Shown here piece by piece: positions 21,200 to 60,345 of a DNA stretch of 64,000 nt; positions within the stretch are counted from its first letter, which is position 1; every line of letters starts with the position of its first letter. Position numbers and translations under genes: made by a program. The stretch covers positions 4,278,001 to 4,342,000 of the forward strand of contig JBAIAC010000054.1 in NCBI GenBank assembly GCA_037349315.1, given 5' to 3'. The DNA comes from Chelydra serpentina. Lineage: Eukaryota > Chordata > Testudines > Chelydridae. The notes beneath the pieces were generated by a model. It did not search any database. It was not told the origin of the DNA and was given only the letters and a program-made list of their open reading frames with translations.

Positions 21200-22720
21200 C
21201 GGTCTGGGGGGGGCTATTTGTCCAGGATGAGGAAGAGCAGCACGAGCAGCACGATGGGCAGGAAGATGAGCAGCAGGCTCAGCGTCTCTGCCGCCAGCAG
21301 CGCGGCCAGCGAGAGCAGGTAGCAGCAGCGGCAGCGGCGCTGCAGGCCGCCCAGGCCGCTGACCAGGCACAGCGGGTAGCGCAGGCAGGGCAGGCAGCCG
21401 AACATGCGGCCCGTGTGGAAGCGCACCTGGAAGTGGTGCTCCAGCGCCCCGCAGAGCCCGGGCCTCCGGGCGGGCAGCGGCGGCGGCGCGGGCAGGGCCA
21501 GCGGGGAGGCCGGCGCGGGCTGGGCGTGCAGCAGCAGCAGCTCCTCCTGCAGCTTGCAGATCTCCCACTCCAGCATGGGCGTCTTCTGGCGGCAGATGGG
21601 GCAGCGCACGCGGCCGATGTCGGCGGCGCCGGCCCGCTGCAGGATGGCGCGCAGGCAGTCCCCGCACAGCGCGTGGCGGCAGTTGAGCCGGGCCCGCGCG
21701 TGCCGCCCGCCGTCGTAGGGCTCCGTGCAGATGGGGCACTCCTCCTCCTCCTCCTCGGCGCGGCCAGCCTTGCCCGCCGCCGGCTCCCCCGGGCCCCCGC
21801 GGGGCGGGCTCGGGCTCCTTTCCAGGCGGGGCAGCGCCCGGGGAGCTACCGGGCTGGGGCTGAGTGGGGCCGGGCAGAGGCGCCCCCCCGCCAGAGGCGG
21901 ACTGGGGGGGCCGCAGGCAGCTGGCGCTTGGCGCGGATCCAGCAGCGGCTCCCGCGCTCCCTCCAGAGCCGGGGGCCAGGGCGCGGCCCCGGGCCGGGCG
22001 CCTCCTTCGCCTCCCCAGGCCTCCGGCTCGCTCTCCCCGGGGCTCTCCGCATCTCCCGCCTGGCTCGCGGCGGCCGGGGGCGGCAGCTCGCCCCGCTCCC
22101 CGGGCGCCGGGGCAAGGGGCGGCTCTGCCCGCAGGACAGCGGCGGTCATCCCGGGGGCCGATCCGCGGCAGCTGCGGCCGCTCGCTGGCCCGGGACCGCG
22201 CTCCACGCGCCGAGAAGGGCAGCCCGGCCCGGGCAGGCGGGACCCGGGAGCCGCCCCGCCCCCGGCTACGCGCCGCCTCCCCGTTCCCGGCCCCGGCCCC
22301 GGCTCGCCCGCCCTGGCCCGGGGCCAGCCTCGTAGCCCGGCTGGTTTGGCGGCTCCACGGGTCCCGCCTCCGCTCAGCTTTGCTGCCCCGCCGCCCTTCC
22401 CGGAGCTAATCCCCTCCCCGTGGGGCCGCAGCTGGCTGGGACCAAGGGGCCACCCGCCCCCCTGGGCTCGCCCTGCAGCCCGGCTGCTCTCCACGGGCCA
22501 CCTGCACCTGTCCAGGGGGTCTGTGCCTTGCCACCGCCCGCCCACGTCTCCAGCCGCCGGAGCGCTCTGGGCTTGTGGCTGCCCTCGCTGGTCTGACAGC
22601 CCCCGCTGGGCTGCCCCCCTCGCCGGGCTGCCCCTGCCTTCCCCCTCCACATCGTCGGCACTAGGTCTGGCTTTGGCCTGCCCCCTTGCCCACACTGCGG
22701 CCCTCTCCCCTGGGTGCCAG
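21200..22720. promoter_or_regulatory. CpG island over the RING gene
   Basis: Sequence here is very GC-rich with frequent CG dinucleotides, unlike the flanks. It covers the whole coding frame and about 550 bases upstream of the start codon, so the minus-strand promoter probably lies at about 22150-22720. No TATA box is seen. Confidence 0.65.
21214..22149 (-). CDS. Membrane-anchored RING-type E3 ubiquitin ligase, RNF182/RNF186-like layout
   Basis: This is a single-exon frame of 311 residues from the ATG at 22149-22147. Longer in-frame starts up to 22755 only add low-complexity sequence in the CpG island, so I prefer this one. Residues 1-130 are proline- and alanine-rich and probably disordered, followed by an acidic run (132-137). 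The RING is C3HC4: C138, C141, C157, H159, C162, C165, C183, C186, with all eight zinc ligands present. A short helical segment follows (LQEELLLL), then a cysteine-rich stretch (about 252-276). The hydrophobic C-terminus (about 277-309) is long enough for one membrane span or a hairpin. N-terminal RING plus C-terminal membrane anchor is the layout of RNF152/RNF182/RNF183/RNF186. Human NDOR1 has RNF208 and RNF224 nearby, but I recall neither having this tail, so no symbol is given. Confidence 0.8.
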   Translation of the reverse strand: MTAAVLRAEPPLAPAPGERGELPPPAAASQAGDAESPGESEPEAWGGEGGARPGAAPWPPALEGAREPLLDPRQAPAACGPPSPPLAGGRLCPAPLSPSPVAPRALPRLERSPSPPRGGPGEPAAGKAGRAEEEEEECPICTEPYDGGRHARARLNCRHALCGDCLRAILQRAGAADIGRVRCPICRQKTPMLEWEICKLQEELLLLHAQPAPASPLALPAPPPLPARRPGLCGALEHHFQVRFHTGRMFGCLPCLRYPLCLVSGLGGLQRRCRCCYLLSLAALLAAETLSLLLIFLPIVLLVLLFLILDK

Positions 22721-22770
22721 GCCTCAGGCCACCTCGCGGTGCTCTGCTGCCCCATCTGCTGCCATGGCTA

Positions 22771-23270
22771 ACCCTCCAAGGCTGGACCTGGCTCCTGTCG
22801 CTGGAGCAGGGTGAGCTCTCCTCAGTCACCAGGCAGTTAGCTGCTTGGTCTGACAAGCTCTGCCGGGCTGCGCTCTGGGTGCCCCCTGGGATGGGACACC
22901 AGTGCTGGCACCAGGTGCTCTGAGACGAGCTCACAGCCCAGGGATGCGGCCCTGTATCCACCCAGCGCAGCCAGGGCTGCTGGGGCAGTGATAACAATGA
23001 CACCAAAGCAAGGACGGATTGTCTCAGGGGCCAGGTGTCCATGGGACAGGGCAGTCGCTGCAATCACCCCGTTGCCAACACGAGACACACCAAGGCCTGA
23101 GTGGATGTGGAGGGGGCTCCCCTCTTCAGCCCCAGGGCACCCCTGCAGCAGACAGGGGCTCCAGGTCTGCCAAGCCAGCCCTTTTCAGCACTGCATTTCC
23201 ACTGGCTAACTGAAGGGGTGGGGAAGAGACCCAACCAACACCTCACTTCCTCCAGGCCCTACCTCTAAGC
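22771..23270. other. Gene-free stretch upstream of the RING gene
   Basis: Nothing recognisable here on either strand. Confidence 0.4.
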
Positions 23271-23583
23271 CAGCGGTTCTCACATTGTGGGTGGGGACAC
23301 ACCAAAGTGGGTCGCAACCCCATTGTAATGGGGTCACCAGGCTGGTGTTAGGCTTGATGGGGCCAAAGCCCGAGGGCTTCAGCCGTGTGTGGCGAGGCTC
23401 GGGCTTTGGCTTTGCCGCGCCCTCTCCCCCCGCCCCCAACCTGGGGAGTGGGGCTTGGGCTTTGGCTCCCCTGCCCGGGGCGGTGGGGCTCAAGTGGGCT
23501 CAGGCTTTGATCCCCCCTCCTGGGGTCATGTAATTTGTATTGTCAGAAGGGGGTCACGGTGCAATGAAGTTTGAGAACTGCTG
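23271..23583. mobile_element. hAT-like non-autonomous element, 313 bp
   Basis: The ends CAGCGGTTCTCA and TGAGAACTGCTG are inverted repeats with one mismatch. The flanks CTCTAAGC (23263-23270) and CTCTAAAC (23584-23591) match at 7 of 8. This CAG-GGTTCTCA type is a common vertebrate hAT end. No coding capacity. Confidence 0.85.
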
Positions 23584-24309
23584 CTCTAAACAAAACAATA
23601 CAAGTACAGACTGATGCAGACCTTGGAGAGGTAACTATCCCGTGTGTCTGCTGCCCCTGTGGCCACGGAAGGCCCTGCTGATCCCGGGTGGGAGCCCGCA
23701 CAGGGATGACACGTACACTCACTTCCCCTTCCTGCCCGAGAACATGCACACCCTAGCCCAGGGCAGCAGAGAGACCAGCTCAGAGCTAGTCAGGCTCCCA
23801 GCCTGGGGTCTGACTCACATCCAGGGCACTAATTACTGTTTACAGGGAGGCTAAGAATTTCAGAGAGCCAGGCGGGAGGGGAAAGGGCACGGGCACTGGA
23901 GACACATGGAACCAGGCAACGGGGGGCACTGGCAAAGGGGCCACAGCCAGAGAAAGCCAGCACCCACCTTGCTGAGTACAAGGCAAGTGTGTTTGCGGGA
24001 TGCTTGGTAACCCGCTCCCCACTAACACTGGCCCCTGCTTCTCCAGCCCTCTGCTAGTGCAGCCTCTAGTTACTGGTGGTAATTTGTGCTGTTTGGACCC
24101 GAGAAGGAGAGATTAACCTGTACAGTAACTGGAGTTCTTGGAGATATTTTGTCTCAATGGGTGCTCCATGACAAGATGTGTGTGCACCCAAGTCCTCTCG
24201 AATTGTCAGCATGCCTGCGTCCTACCTACATATCCTCATGCTCCAGCACAAGAGCATAGAGAGGGGTGAACCCACCACTGCTCCTGCTCCTTCTCAACCA
24301 CAAAGCCCA
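23584..24309. other. Gene-free stretch with a possible interspersed repeat
   Basis: The part at 24110-24270 (AACCTGTACAGTAACTGGAG...GGGTGCTCCATGAC) looks like an interspersed repeat I have seen in reptile DNA but cannot name. No gene is seen. Confidence 0.35.
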
Positions 24310-24430
24310 GAGACTCATAGACTTTAAGGTCAGAAGGGACCATTATGATCGTCCAGTCTGACCTGCACAACGCAGGCCACAGAATCTCACCCACCCAAGT
24401 GTCCCAAGTCCAAGCGGAATCATCTCCCAC
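24310..24430 (-). mobile_element. CR1-type LINE fragment
   Basis: It shares CATAGACTTTAAGGTCAGAA, GGACCATTATGATC and the CACAGAATCTCACCCACC run with the longer copy at 34607-35155. Short and without coding capacity. Confidence 0.7.
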
Positions 24431-24499
24431 ATCCAGAGGGGAGCTACTGGTGTTGGTACTGGGGGCCGTGTTGGTATCAGTGGTTGAGTCTTTGTAGCA

Positions 24500-25460
24500 T
24501 CACTGGGGACTCTGATTTGAGGGTGTGTGTTGGTACCAGTTGTCAGCAGATGTTTGGCTGCGTGTGTTCTTTCTGCGTGCTGTACTGACTGGCCAGAAAG
24601 CCCATACAGGCTCCAATGGAACGGCCCAATAAATCCACAGACTCGGTTCATAGCGAAGGCACGTGGCCAAGTTTATTGTCAACGAAGCACTGTCCCAGTG
24701 CCCTGGCTCGATGGTTATAGGTACACTAACACATGTATGCCCGTTGCAATGGACTAGCTCCCTTAATGGCGGGACTATCCCCAGGCCAGCTAAAGACACT
24801 CCCTCTGAGATCCACTAACACATGTATGTCCGTTGCAATGGACTAGCTCCGTTAATAGCAGGATTTTCGATTATCCCCAGGCCAGCCAAAGACACTCCCT
24901 CTGAAATATCTTTTTATACATCGGTACAAACAAGTTACACACTGCCCCTCTGATGTAGTTAGTTGACACCCTCTGACGTAGCCAGTGACCACCCATCACC
25001 TTGTGCATCTCTATCCATCACACTGTCGTCCTGACCTTATCTTTAGGATGGGTCAGTGTGTTCCTGTTCTCTTTGGGGAATGTGTTTGGCATTGAGATGT
25101 TCTGGTACCACCTTTCTGGAATGTGCTCGTGTTTATATTCTTATGCCTAGCACCACGTAGGAATGTGTGTTTCTGCAATATTAGCCCTGTTCTTGCCAGA
25201 TTCTGTGAGCAGGGCCTGCCTCTTGCTCACAGCTTAACTTGGCTTTATATCAGCAAAGTTTTGACTACTTTAGCCCAGGCCTCAGACCTCATACCAGGCT
25301 TCGGGTACATGGGCTTATGTTTCAGGCCCTCTTCCTACTACACCAGCAAGCAATCTTTGTCGATACCCCTCAGCAGAGGGGATTCGGGTTCTTCCATGAC
25401 TCAGAGATCCTCACGGGAGAGCAACCTGGTTGGTAATGGTGAACTTGGACCCTGTTCCTG
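24500..25460. repeat. Unclassified LTR-like sequence with an 89-bp tandem duplication
   Basis: Two adjacent copies, 24724-24812 and 24813-24904, share CACTAACACATGTATG and the following text through AAAGACACTCCCTCTGA with a few differences. AATAAA (about 24628) and, on the opposite strand, TTTATT (about 24672) lie just outside. The region is less GC-rich than its surroundings. A retroviral-type LTR is possible, but ends and target duplication were not found. Confidence 0.35.
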
Positions 25461-27069
25461 AGGGTGAAGCACGCTGAGCAATGCTGGAGATGGTACAGAT
25501 GAACGGTTCACGCGTTCTCTGTGGCTGTGACCCAGGGAAGATGATGCTGGAGCATGTCTAAGGGGTTTTCTTTATGCTGGCCCTCTGTTTGGAGGGCTCC
25601 GATCCCGGGGCTGCTTGCCAGAGAATTCCTGTTGGTCCTACGGCAGGGAGAAGCCTCAGTGGTCTCCACAGAAGGACGTGAGGTCTCCTTGCTCCCTGGC
25701 TTTAGAGGTGACTTTTCCCTTCCTTTGAGTCTCTTTCTGGTGAATGGGGCCTTTTCCTCCTCTGAAGCTTCAAAGTATCCAAAGCTGCAACATGAGCTCT
25801 TCAGCCACCGGAGTGCTCCCCGAGCGGCTACACTGATGTGCGGGGGTGGAGGGGAGAGGAAATCAGACTCCACCGGTCTCAGGGAACGCTCCATACGGAG
25901 CAGCTTCCACAAGTCTTCCCTCAGCTCCCTGGATCTGCTCTCAAAGCCAGAGCAGCCCTTACTTAGCGGGGATGTGGGGCTCTCTGAGGTAGCGGAGGCA
26001 GCCGGGATGGTCTGGGACAGGTCTGGCAGGGTTTAAACCCAGGGGTGTTGGCCTAACCCACCTGGGAAAGGCCACCAACAAATAGGGGCCGAGGTCAAAG
26101 CAGGCCCTGAGTACAAAGAAAGGGGCGGGGAGCCCCCGAACACACAAGTCTGTGCTAAATAACCAACAAAACAAGAAGAAACACGTCCAGAAATGAAAGA
26201 ATAAAAGGGAGCTGGGCAGCTCACCAGCAGCGCCGTATCGCTCCACCTCAAGCCGCGGGCAGCTGGGAAGGAACTGGACTTGTGGGGGTGCGTGCACCCC
26301 TCCCTCTGGCCCTTTGTACTGGAGCACGAGGATCTGCGGGGCACAGGCACGGATGTGCAGATGCTGCTTCCAGCCCCATTTCTGCTTTTCAGTGCGTTCT
26401 GCCTGCGCTGCCAGCAGGGACCCACGGGCCAGCACCCCTGGGGCCTAGGAAGGGGCTGGGCATGAGTAGCCAGCGAGAGCACTGGCTGCCTTCACCAGGA
26501 GCCCTGCACACAGCTGTTGCTGAGAGCGAATGTGGCTCCTGGAGAAGTCCCCCCCTTCCAGGTGCGGCTGCGTTTGATTGGGGCTGGGCCCTTGGGCCAG
26601 CGAAACCGCAGCTCCCACCCCCTCCAGATTCCAAGGGCAGGTTCGCATACATTCCCTGGGGTTGTGGCTCCACTGGACAGCAGCCCCCTCCCTCCGCCCC
26701 ATTTTCAGCTGCCTGCATGGCCCAGAACTGCGTGGGAGGAGGTTTGGCTGCTGGCTCGGAGGTGATATAGGAAGCCATTGGGGACTGGGCAGGGAACCAG
26801 TTACTAATGCCCCATTTAAACTGTCCTTAGGCGGTGTCGGCTCAGCTCCTGGAGGAGTGGGGAAGCTCACACGTCTCTGAGTCATGCATTCAGGCTACTG
26901 GCAGACTCCGGCAGGTGAACTGGCACCAGTGACACCTGGTTCAAGTATTCAAGGACTCACTATCTCCCCTACATGACCCCACCATTCTGCAGCAGGAGGA
27001 GACTCGCTGAGAGGAAATACAGGACACAATGGCCTTGTTTACTCATGGGTGACGGGTATATTCGTGACT
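25461..27069. other. Gene-free stretch
   Basis: Overlapping ORFs on both strands up to 162 codons have no recognisable domains. I support no gene. Confidence 0.4.
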
Positions 27070-27190
27070 CTGCCATGGACTCACTAAGCCTTGGGTAAGG
27101 CATGTCCCCTCTTCATGCCTCAGTTTCCCCTCTGGAGCTGGGGATAACGTGACTCAGCACTTTGTAAAGTGCTTTGATCTCCGCCTAGGA
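27070..27190 (+). mobile_element. MIR/CORE-SINE fragment
   Basis: The words CCTCAGTTTCCCCTCTG and AGCACTTTGTAAAGTGCTTTGA are the conserved core and 3' part of MIR-type SINEs. The tRNA-derived head is missing. Confidence 0.65.
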
Positions 27191-27588
27191 AAGATGACAG
27201 GGAAAGAGAAACTTCCTGTTCCTGAACAGAGCATATGTTCATGCAGCCCCCTGCTAACACCCATTGGCTTCTAGCTTCACAGATACCAGCTCGAGTCCAT
27301 CAAACAGCTGTTCGGTGGCCAGCGTGAGAAGCCTGGGGCCTTGGCCTAGACAGGCAAAGCACCAGCACGGCTTGGCAAGGAGACTGAGCGCCCCCTCCAG
27401 AGCAGGGGTGAGGTGCGCAGGTGGACAGGAAGCATGAGGGACACACATGCTGCTGCTATGGGCGCAGGGGCTGGTGTGGGGACAAACCCAGCCACCTCCA
27501 GGACCGGCACCCTGGCACCGGCAGGGCAACTGTGCTGGCTGAGATGCCCTCGGACTGGAGTGTGAGGCTGATGCAAGGTGCGGACAGG

Positions 27589-27594
27589 TTTATT
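27589..27594 (-). terminator. NDOR1: NDOR1 poly(A) signal
   Basis: TTTATT on the plus strand is AATAAA on the minus strand, 92 bases after the NDOR1 stop codon. Confidence 0.65.
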
Positions 27595-27685
27595 GGACGT
27601 TGTCTGTGCCCGAACCCGCCCATGTAGCTACAAGCATTCGGCTGGGCGGGGAATGGCCAGGAGCAGGCAGTCCCAGGTTCCAGGC

Positions 27686-55300
<27,615 letters not shown>

Positions 55301-55454
55301 CTACTCAGCAGAGCCCGGGGACCTGCAGCGCTCCCTACTAGTTCAGGGGCACTGTCACGCTGGGAGCCACTCTGGGGAGTCACCGGGAGCGTCAGCAGGG
55401 TTCCGTTGGGGTGTAGTTCCAGGGAGCGACGCTTCGGCAGATAGCAAATACCAG

Positions 55455-55665
55455 GGTGTAGAACGGTCTAATGGTTAGAACAAGGCCCTAGCAATCGGGG
55501 ATTCTGGGCTCTAGTCCCAGGCCTTTGCTGGGAAGCCTTGGGCCAGGCGTGCCCTCTGGGCTGCAGTTTGCCCATCTGCAAAATGCACGTGACAATACGT
55601 GCCTCCCTCATTGGCTGAAAGAGGGGTGCTGAGACTTAATTAACCTTTGAGAGTCTCCAAAGAGA
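55455..55665 (+). mobile_element. MIR/CORE-SINE, near full length
   Basis: A tRNA-derived head with A-box (TGGTTAGAACAAGG) and B-box-like GGGCTCTAGTCCCAG is followed by the CORE phrase GCCTTGGGCCAGG and a 3' part with TTAATTAACCTTTGAGA. It lies upstream of NDOR1 coding exon 1. Confidence 0.75.
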
Positions 55666-56734
55666 AACACCAGAGGGGGGAAAAGTAGCATGATTACTCC
55701 ACTGCCGAGCCTCTCCGTAGGTAAAGGGACTTCACAGCAGCTCCAAAATAAAGGGAAGCTGTTGACTCAAAGTCGAGCAGACTGCAGACAAAGATTTCGA
55801 AGTAGTGTCAGGCCCTGGTCTTGCCCTAGAGCCCCCTGCCAACTGCTGTTGATTTGCAATCCCACTTTCCTAGCTTTCAAATGTTTCCCACCCCTCGTTG
55901 CTGTGTGAAGGACCCACACAAACAGGAGAAGTGACTCGCTGTCTAGAACGGGAACAGCAACGCTAGCTAGGCACAAAGTGCCACCAACTGTACAAAGATC
56001 CAACCAGAGGATTTTTCCTCCCTAATCTCTTTCGGTGCCGGGAATCCTGTGTGCATGGCACTCGTGTGGGTAGCACATCACAAACCCAGGTCAGACTGAA
56101 GTCTGAGGTTCAAGTCGATGGTGTCCCAGGAAGGACTACGGGGTGTATCTTGCTTCCAACCAAGGGCAGAGTGAAACTCCCACTGACTCCAGCGGGGGCA
56201 GTATCGGGCACTTATTTGCTTTTTAAAAAACGTTTATGGTACCTCCCCATTGCTGTAGTATCAGGGTGCAAGGCCATTGGCCAACAGCAGAGCTGTCCCC
56301 CTACAGCCCCAGGGCGAGACACGCGATTCCAAAAGGGGCAGGGGGCCACAGTCAGCACATTGGGGCAGACTGATCCATACCACTCAGCCAGCACTGAGAG
56401 CAGAAACACCCGCCAGGCCTGCTGGGGATTCCCAGCTTTGAGGGAGGGGAGTCTCCAGTGGGCATAGAGCCAGTCTGTTCCCACATCACCGTTCCCACAG
56501 CCCCGGGTGCAGGTGGCATGTTGGGGTGCAGAGGGGCACATCAGAAGTGGAAGGGGCAGCAGCTGTTGCAGGCTGTGCTCCAACTATCCCCGGCAGGAGT
56601 GGGGTCCCCAGGAGACTGATGCCAGCTAGTGCGGGTTAGGGTAACTCCCAGGCTGCTCTGCCCGGGGCCGGGGCAGAGAATCAGAAACTGGAACTGCTGG
56701 TTGTTCTCACCTCTCCTAGCAGCTGTGTGGGGTT

Positions 56735-57239
56735 CAGTTCCCTCTAAGCTGCGTGGCCACGCAGCAGCCTATAAAGCGCCGTGCGGGCACTCAGGCTGCG
56801 GCACGGAGATTCCTCTCCCCCCAGCCCCGGACCTGCCGCGGCCAGGGGAGAAGAGCCCCTGCCTGGCCCCAACCTAGCCCTGGGCCGGACCTGCAACTGC
56901 CGGAGGACAGGTGCCCTTCCCCCAGCCCTGCTGTGGCCAGGGGAGGTGCCTATCCCAAGGCCCCAGCCCCACAACTGCTGCAGGGAGAGCTGGGGGGAGT
57001 CCTCTCTCCCCCCACCAGAGCCTCTCACCCTGGCCCTACCCCAGAGACCTTACCCCAACCCTCTGCTCCAGCCCTTAGCCCCTCTCACACTCCAAACCCC
57101 TCAGCCCCACACCCCCACCACATTAATTTTGTTATGGGCACCAATATGGAGGTGATGTGTCACACATCACCTCCTCCATACTGGTGCCCATAACAAAATT
57201 CATTCCGCACACGCATGGTAGGAATTAGAGGGAGCACTG
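56735..57239. mobile_element. hAT-like non-autonomous element, about 505 bp
   Basis: It begins CAGTTCCCTCTAA and ends TTAGAGGGAGCACTG. GTGTGGGG occurs on both sides (56725-56732 and 57240-57247), with two extra T at the left junction. A long palindrome (57126-57200) lies near its right end. No transposase. Confidence 0.72.
57126..57200. repeat. Long inverted repeat (hairpin)
   Basis: AATTTTGTTATGGGCACCAA then TATGGAGGTGATGTG is mirrored by CACATCACCTCCTCCATACT then GGTGCCCATAACAAAATT. Arms are about 35 bases with few mismatches and almost no loop. Confidence 0.9.
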
Positions 57240-57539
57240 GTGTGGGGGCAGGGTGCCAGAGGCTGCCCTAGTCTCAGGCAGAGCCCGTTAAACGCCTGCC
57301 CTGCTCTCCCTGGGGCTCCCAAGCAGGGAAGCAGTTGGTCAGGCAGCCAGAGCTACTCTCTTCCCCACGCCTCAATGCAGCAGGCAGCCAGCGGGGGGTG
57401 CTGCTGAGCAGCTGCGGCAGGGAAGGGGCAGCAGGTTCTTGGAGTGCCCCTGAGGCTTCAGGGGAAGCCGTGAACCCAATCTCCTCCCCACAGCGATGGG
57501 GACTGAACCCATTGCCTCTTGTCCTGCCCTCTGTGGCAA

Positions 57540-58860
57540 GAGAGAACAACTTTTCTCCATCTTTTTCATGGCAGCCTTTAAAGTATTTGAAGAGCGCGAT
57601 GGTGTCCCCGCTTCATCTTCTCTTTTCCAAACGAAACATAGCCCGTTCCTTCAGAACTTTGCGTACGTGCCTGGCATTCCATCCCTTTCATCATCTTTGT
57701 TGCTTGCCTCTGGATCCTCCCCAGTTTCTCTACATCCTTTCTATACACTGGTGACCAATTGGACACTACTCCAGCTGAGGCCTAACCAGCACTGAGTCGT
57801 ACTCTATCATCTCCCGTGACCTGCTCTGTTAAAGCAACCTAAACTTGCATTTGCTGTTTTTGCAACAGCATGGCGTTGCTGACTCATGTTGAGGTTGTGA
57901 TCCAGCACAACTCCCAGATCCTTCTCAGCAGTGCTGCTGACAAGCCAGTTTTCCCACTTTCTGTATTTGCGCATTTGCTTTTTCTTCCCTAAGTGTAGGA
58001 CCCGACATTTGTCTTTGCTGAATTTCATTGTGTTGTCTGTAGCCCAGCTCTCCAATTTATCAAGATACCTCTGAACTTTAGTTCTATCCTCCAGTGTTGG
58101 CAACCCCCGCTAGCTTTGTGTCAGCTGCAAATCTGATCAGTGTGCTCTCTAGACCTACATCCAGGTCATTAATAAAGTTGTTAAACGACACCGGACCTAG
58201 AACAGACCCCTGTGGAACCCCCTTGAGACCTCCCTCCAATCTGACATCATCCCATTAATTGTTAATCTTTGTTTGCGGTTCTTTAACCAATGATGTATCC
58301 ACTTAATGGTAGTTCTGCCAAACCCACATTTCTCCAGCTTACCTATCAGAATGTCATGTGGCAGGGGTGGCCAACCTGTGGCTCCGGAGCCACATGTGGC
58401 TCTTCTAAAGTTAATATGCGGCTCCTTGTACAGGCACCGACTCCAGGGCTGGAGCTACAGGTGCCAACTTTCCAATGTGCCGGGGGGTGCTCACTGCTTA
58501 ACCCCTGGCTCTGTCCCCACTCCACCCCCTCCCACCCCTCCCCTGAGCCTGCCATGTCCTTGCTCCTCCTCCCTCCCCAGCCTCCTGCACACCAGGAGGT
58601 ACAGGGAGGGAGGGGGAGGCGCTGATCCGCGGGGCTGCCAGTGGGCGGGAGGCGCTGGAAGCGGGGAGAGGGAGCTGATGGGGGGCTTCTGACGTATTAC
58701 TGTGGCTCTTTGGTAAATGTACATTGGTAAATTCTGGCTCCTTTTCAGGCTCAGGTTGGTCACCCCTGTCATGTGGGTGTGATTCAAAAGCCTTGCTGAA
58801 GTCCACGTACATAAATTATGTCCACCGCATTCCTCCTATCCCCCAAACCAGGGGTCTGGC
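57540..58860 (-). mobile_element. CR1 LINE, RT C-terminal part, split by a hAT insertion
   Basis: Minus-strand frames give CR1 text ([46 protein letters not shown]) with stops and frameshifts. The CR1 resumes beyond 58777 after the hAT at 58362-58768. Confidence 0.85.
58362..58768. mobile_element. hAT-like non-autonomous element, 407 bp, inside CR1
   Basis: The ends CAGGGGTGGCCAACCTG and CAGGTTGGTCACCCCTG are inverted repeats with one mismatch over 17 bases. The 8-base duplication TCATGTGG is perfect (58354-58361 and 58769-58776). A truncated relative is at 12500-12633. Confidence 0.92.
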
Positions 58861-58889
58861 TGTTTGACGAGGTAGCAAGTTACCAGGAT

Positions 58890-59070
58890 GGCTCCCACCC
58901 ACCTCCTCCCACTGATGTGTAGCCAGGAGATTCTGACAACGTCATCTGGATGAGGATTTTGCAATTGCCATCTATGCCTTTGTCACCCCAAGACTAGACT
59001 GCTGCAGTGTGCTCTACATTTTAAATCCATCTGGAAACCGAATCCGACGTAAAAGTCGACCACCTGTTTA
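58890..59070 (+). mobile_element. L2-like LINE fragment
   Basis: Translation gives AFVTPRLDCCSVLY, the conserved L2-type RT text (F.T.RLDYCN.LY), with frame breaks on both sides. Confidence 0.6.
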
Positions 59071-59489
59071 TGAGGTATCTCACTGTGGGATCTGCCTATG
59101 TGAGACACTTGTCTTCTCTCCCGGAGATATTCCACCACAGGGGCAGTCAGCAGAGGGGCTTGAGCTATTCTCCCCTAGATATAAATGAGAGGGATTTTCT
59201 GACAGGGCATTCTCCAGGAGGGACTGACACACAGAGGTGGTTCCCTGCTCTATGGCAGCAACACCTGTCAGGCCTGACATACACACTACACCTAACATAC
59301 TGTTGCTATGATATATACCCCAAATGATACAATGTAACGTACCACTGGAAAACTCACAACTCACTGATCATCAATATTAGTGTGTGGTATATGTACAGGT
59401 AACATGCAAAATTACAAATGTGCTGAAACTATGCTCTTAAAATGGCGGGCAAGCAGGACATAGGGTACCCCAACCTAGACAAAGGAATG

Positions 59490-60345
59490 TGGTTCCGCCA
59501 GCTTGACTGTGTCTCCAAGGTTAACCTCAGAGGTTAAGAAAAACAATTTTTCTTCCTCTTCCTTGCAACAACCTTTTACATACTTGAAAAATGTTATCAT
59601 GTCCCCTCTCAGTCTTCTCTTTTCCAGACTAAACAAACCCAATTTTTTCAGTCTTCCCTGATAGGTCATGTTTTCTAGACCTTTAATCATTTTTGTTGCT
59701 CTTCTCTGGACACTCTCCAATTTGTCCACATCCTTCCTGAAATGTGGTGCCCAGAACTGGACAGAATACTCCAGGTGAGGCCTAATCAGAGCGGAGTAGA
59801 GCGGAAGAATTGCTTCTTGTGTCTTGCTTACAACACTCCTGCTAATACATCCCAGAAGGATGTTTGCTTTTTTTGCACAGTGTTACACTGTTGACTCATA
59901 TTTAGCTTGTAGTCCACTCTGATCGCTAGATCCCTTTCCACAGTGCTCCTCCCTTGTCAGTCATTTCCCACTTTGTATGTGTGCAACTGATTGCTCCTTC
60001 CTAAGTGGAGTATTTTGCATTTGTCCTTATTGAATTTCATCCTATTGACTTCAGACCATTTCTTCAGTTTGTCCAGATCATTTTGAATTTTAATCCTATC
60101 CTCCAAAGCACTTGCAACCTGCCCACTCCCGCCGCCGTTTGCTATCACCCATAAACTTTATAAGTGTACTTGCTATGCCATTATCTAAATCATTGATGAA
60201 GATATTGAACGGAACCAGGCCCAGAACTGATCCCTGTGGGACCCCACTCATTATGCCCTTCCAGCATAATTGTGAATCACTGATAACTACTCTCTGGGAA
60301 CGGTTTTCCAACCACTTTTGCACCCACCATCTAGGTTGCATTTCC
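59490..60345 (-). mobile_element. CR1 LINE, RT to C-terminal part
   Basis: Minus-strand frames include [39 protein letters not shown] and KLESVQRRATKMIKGLENM, all characteristic of CR1 ORF2. Stops and frame shifts show decay. Confidence 0.88.

Noticed and set aside
22150..22755. N-terminal extension of the RING frame to 513 residues
   Set aside because: The extra residues are low-complexity CpG-island translation. The ATG at 22149 sits in a good context and gives a more typical protein.
21415..22771. Plus-strand ORFs of 306 and 348 codons opposite the RING gene
   Set aside because: Antisense shadows in a CpG island. The minus strand carries a complete RING with all zinc ligands.
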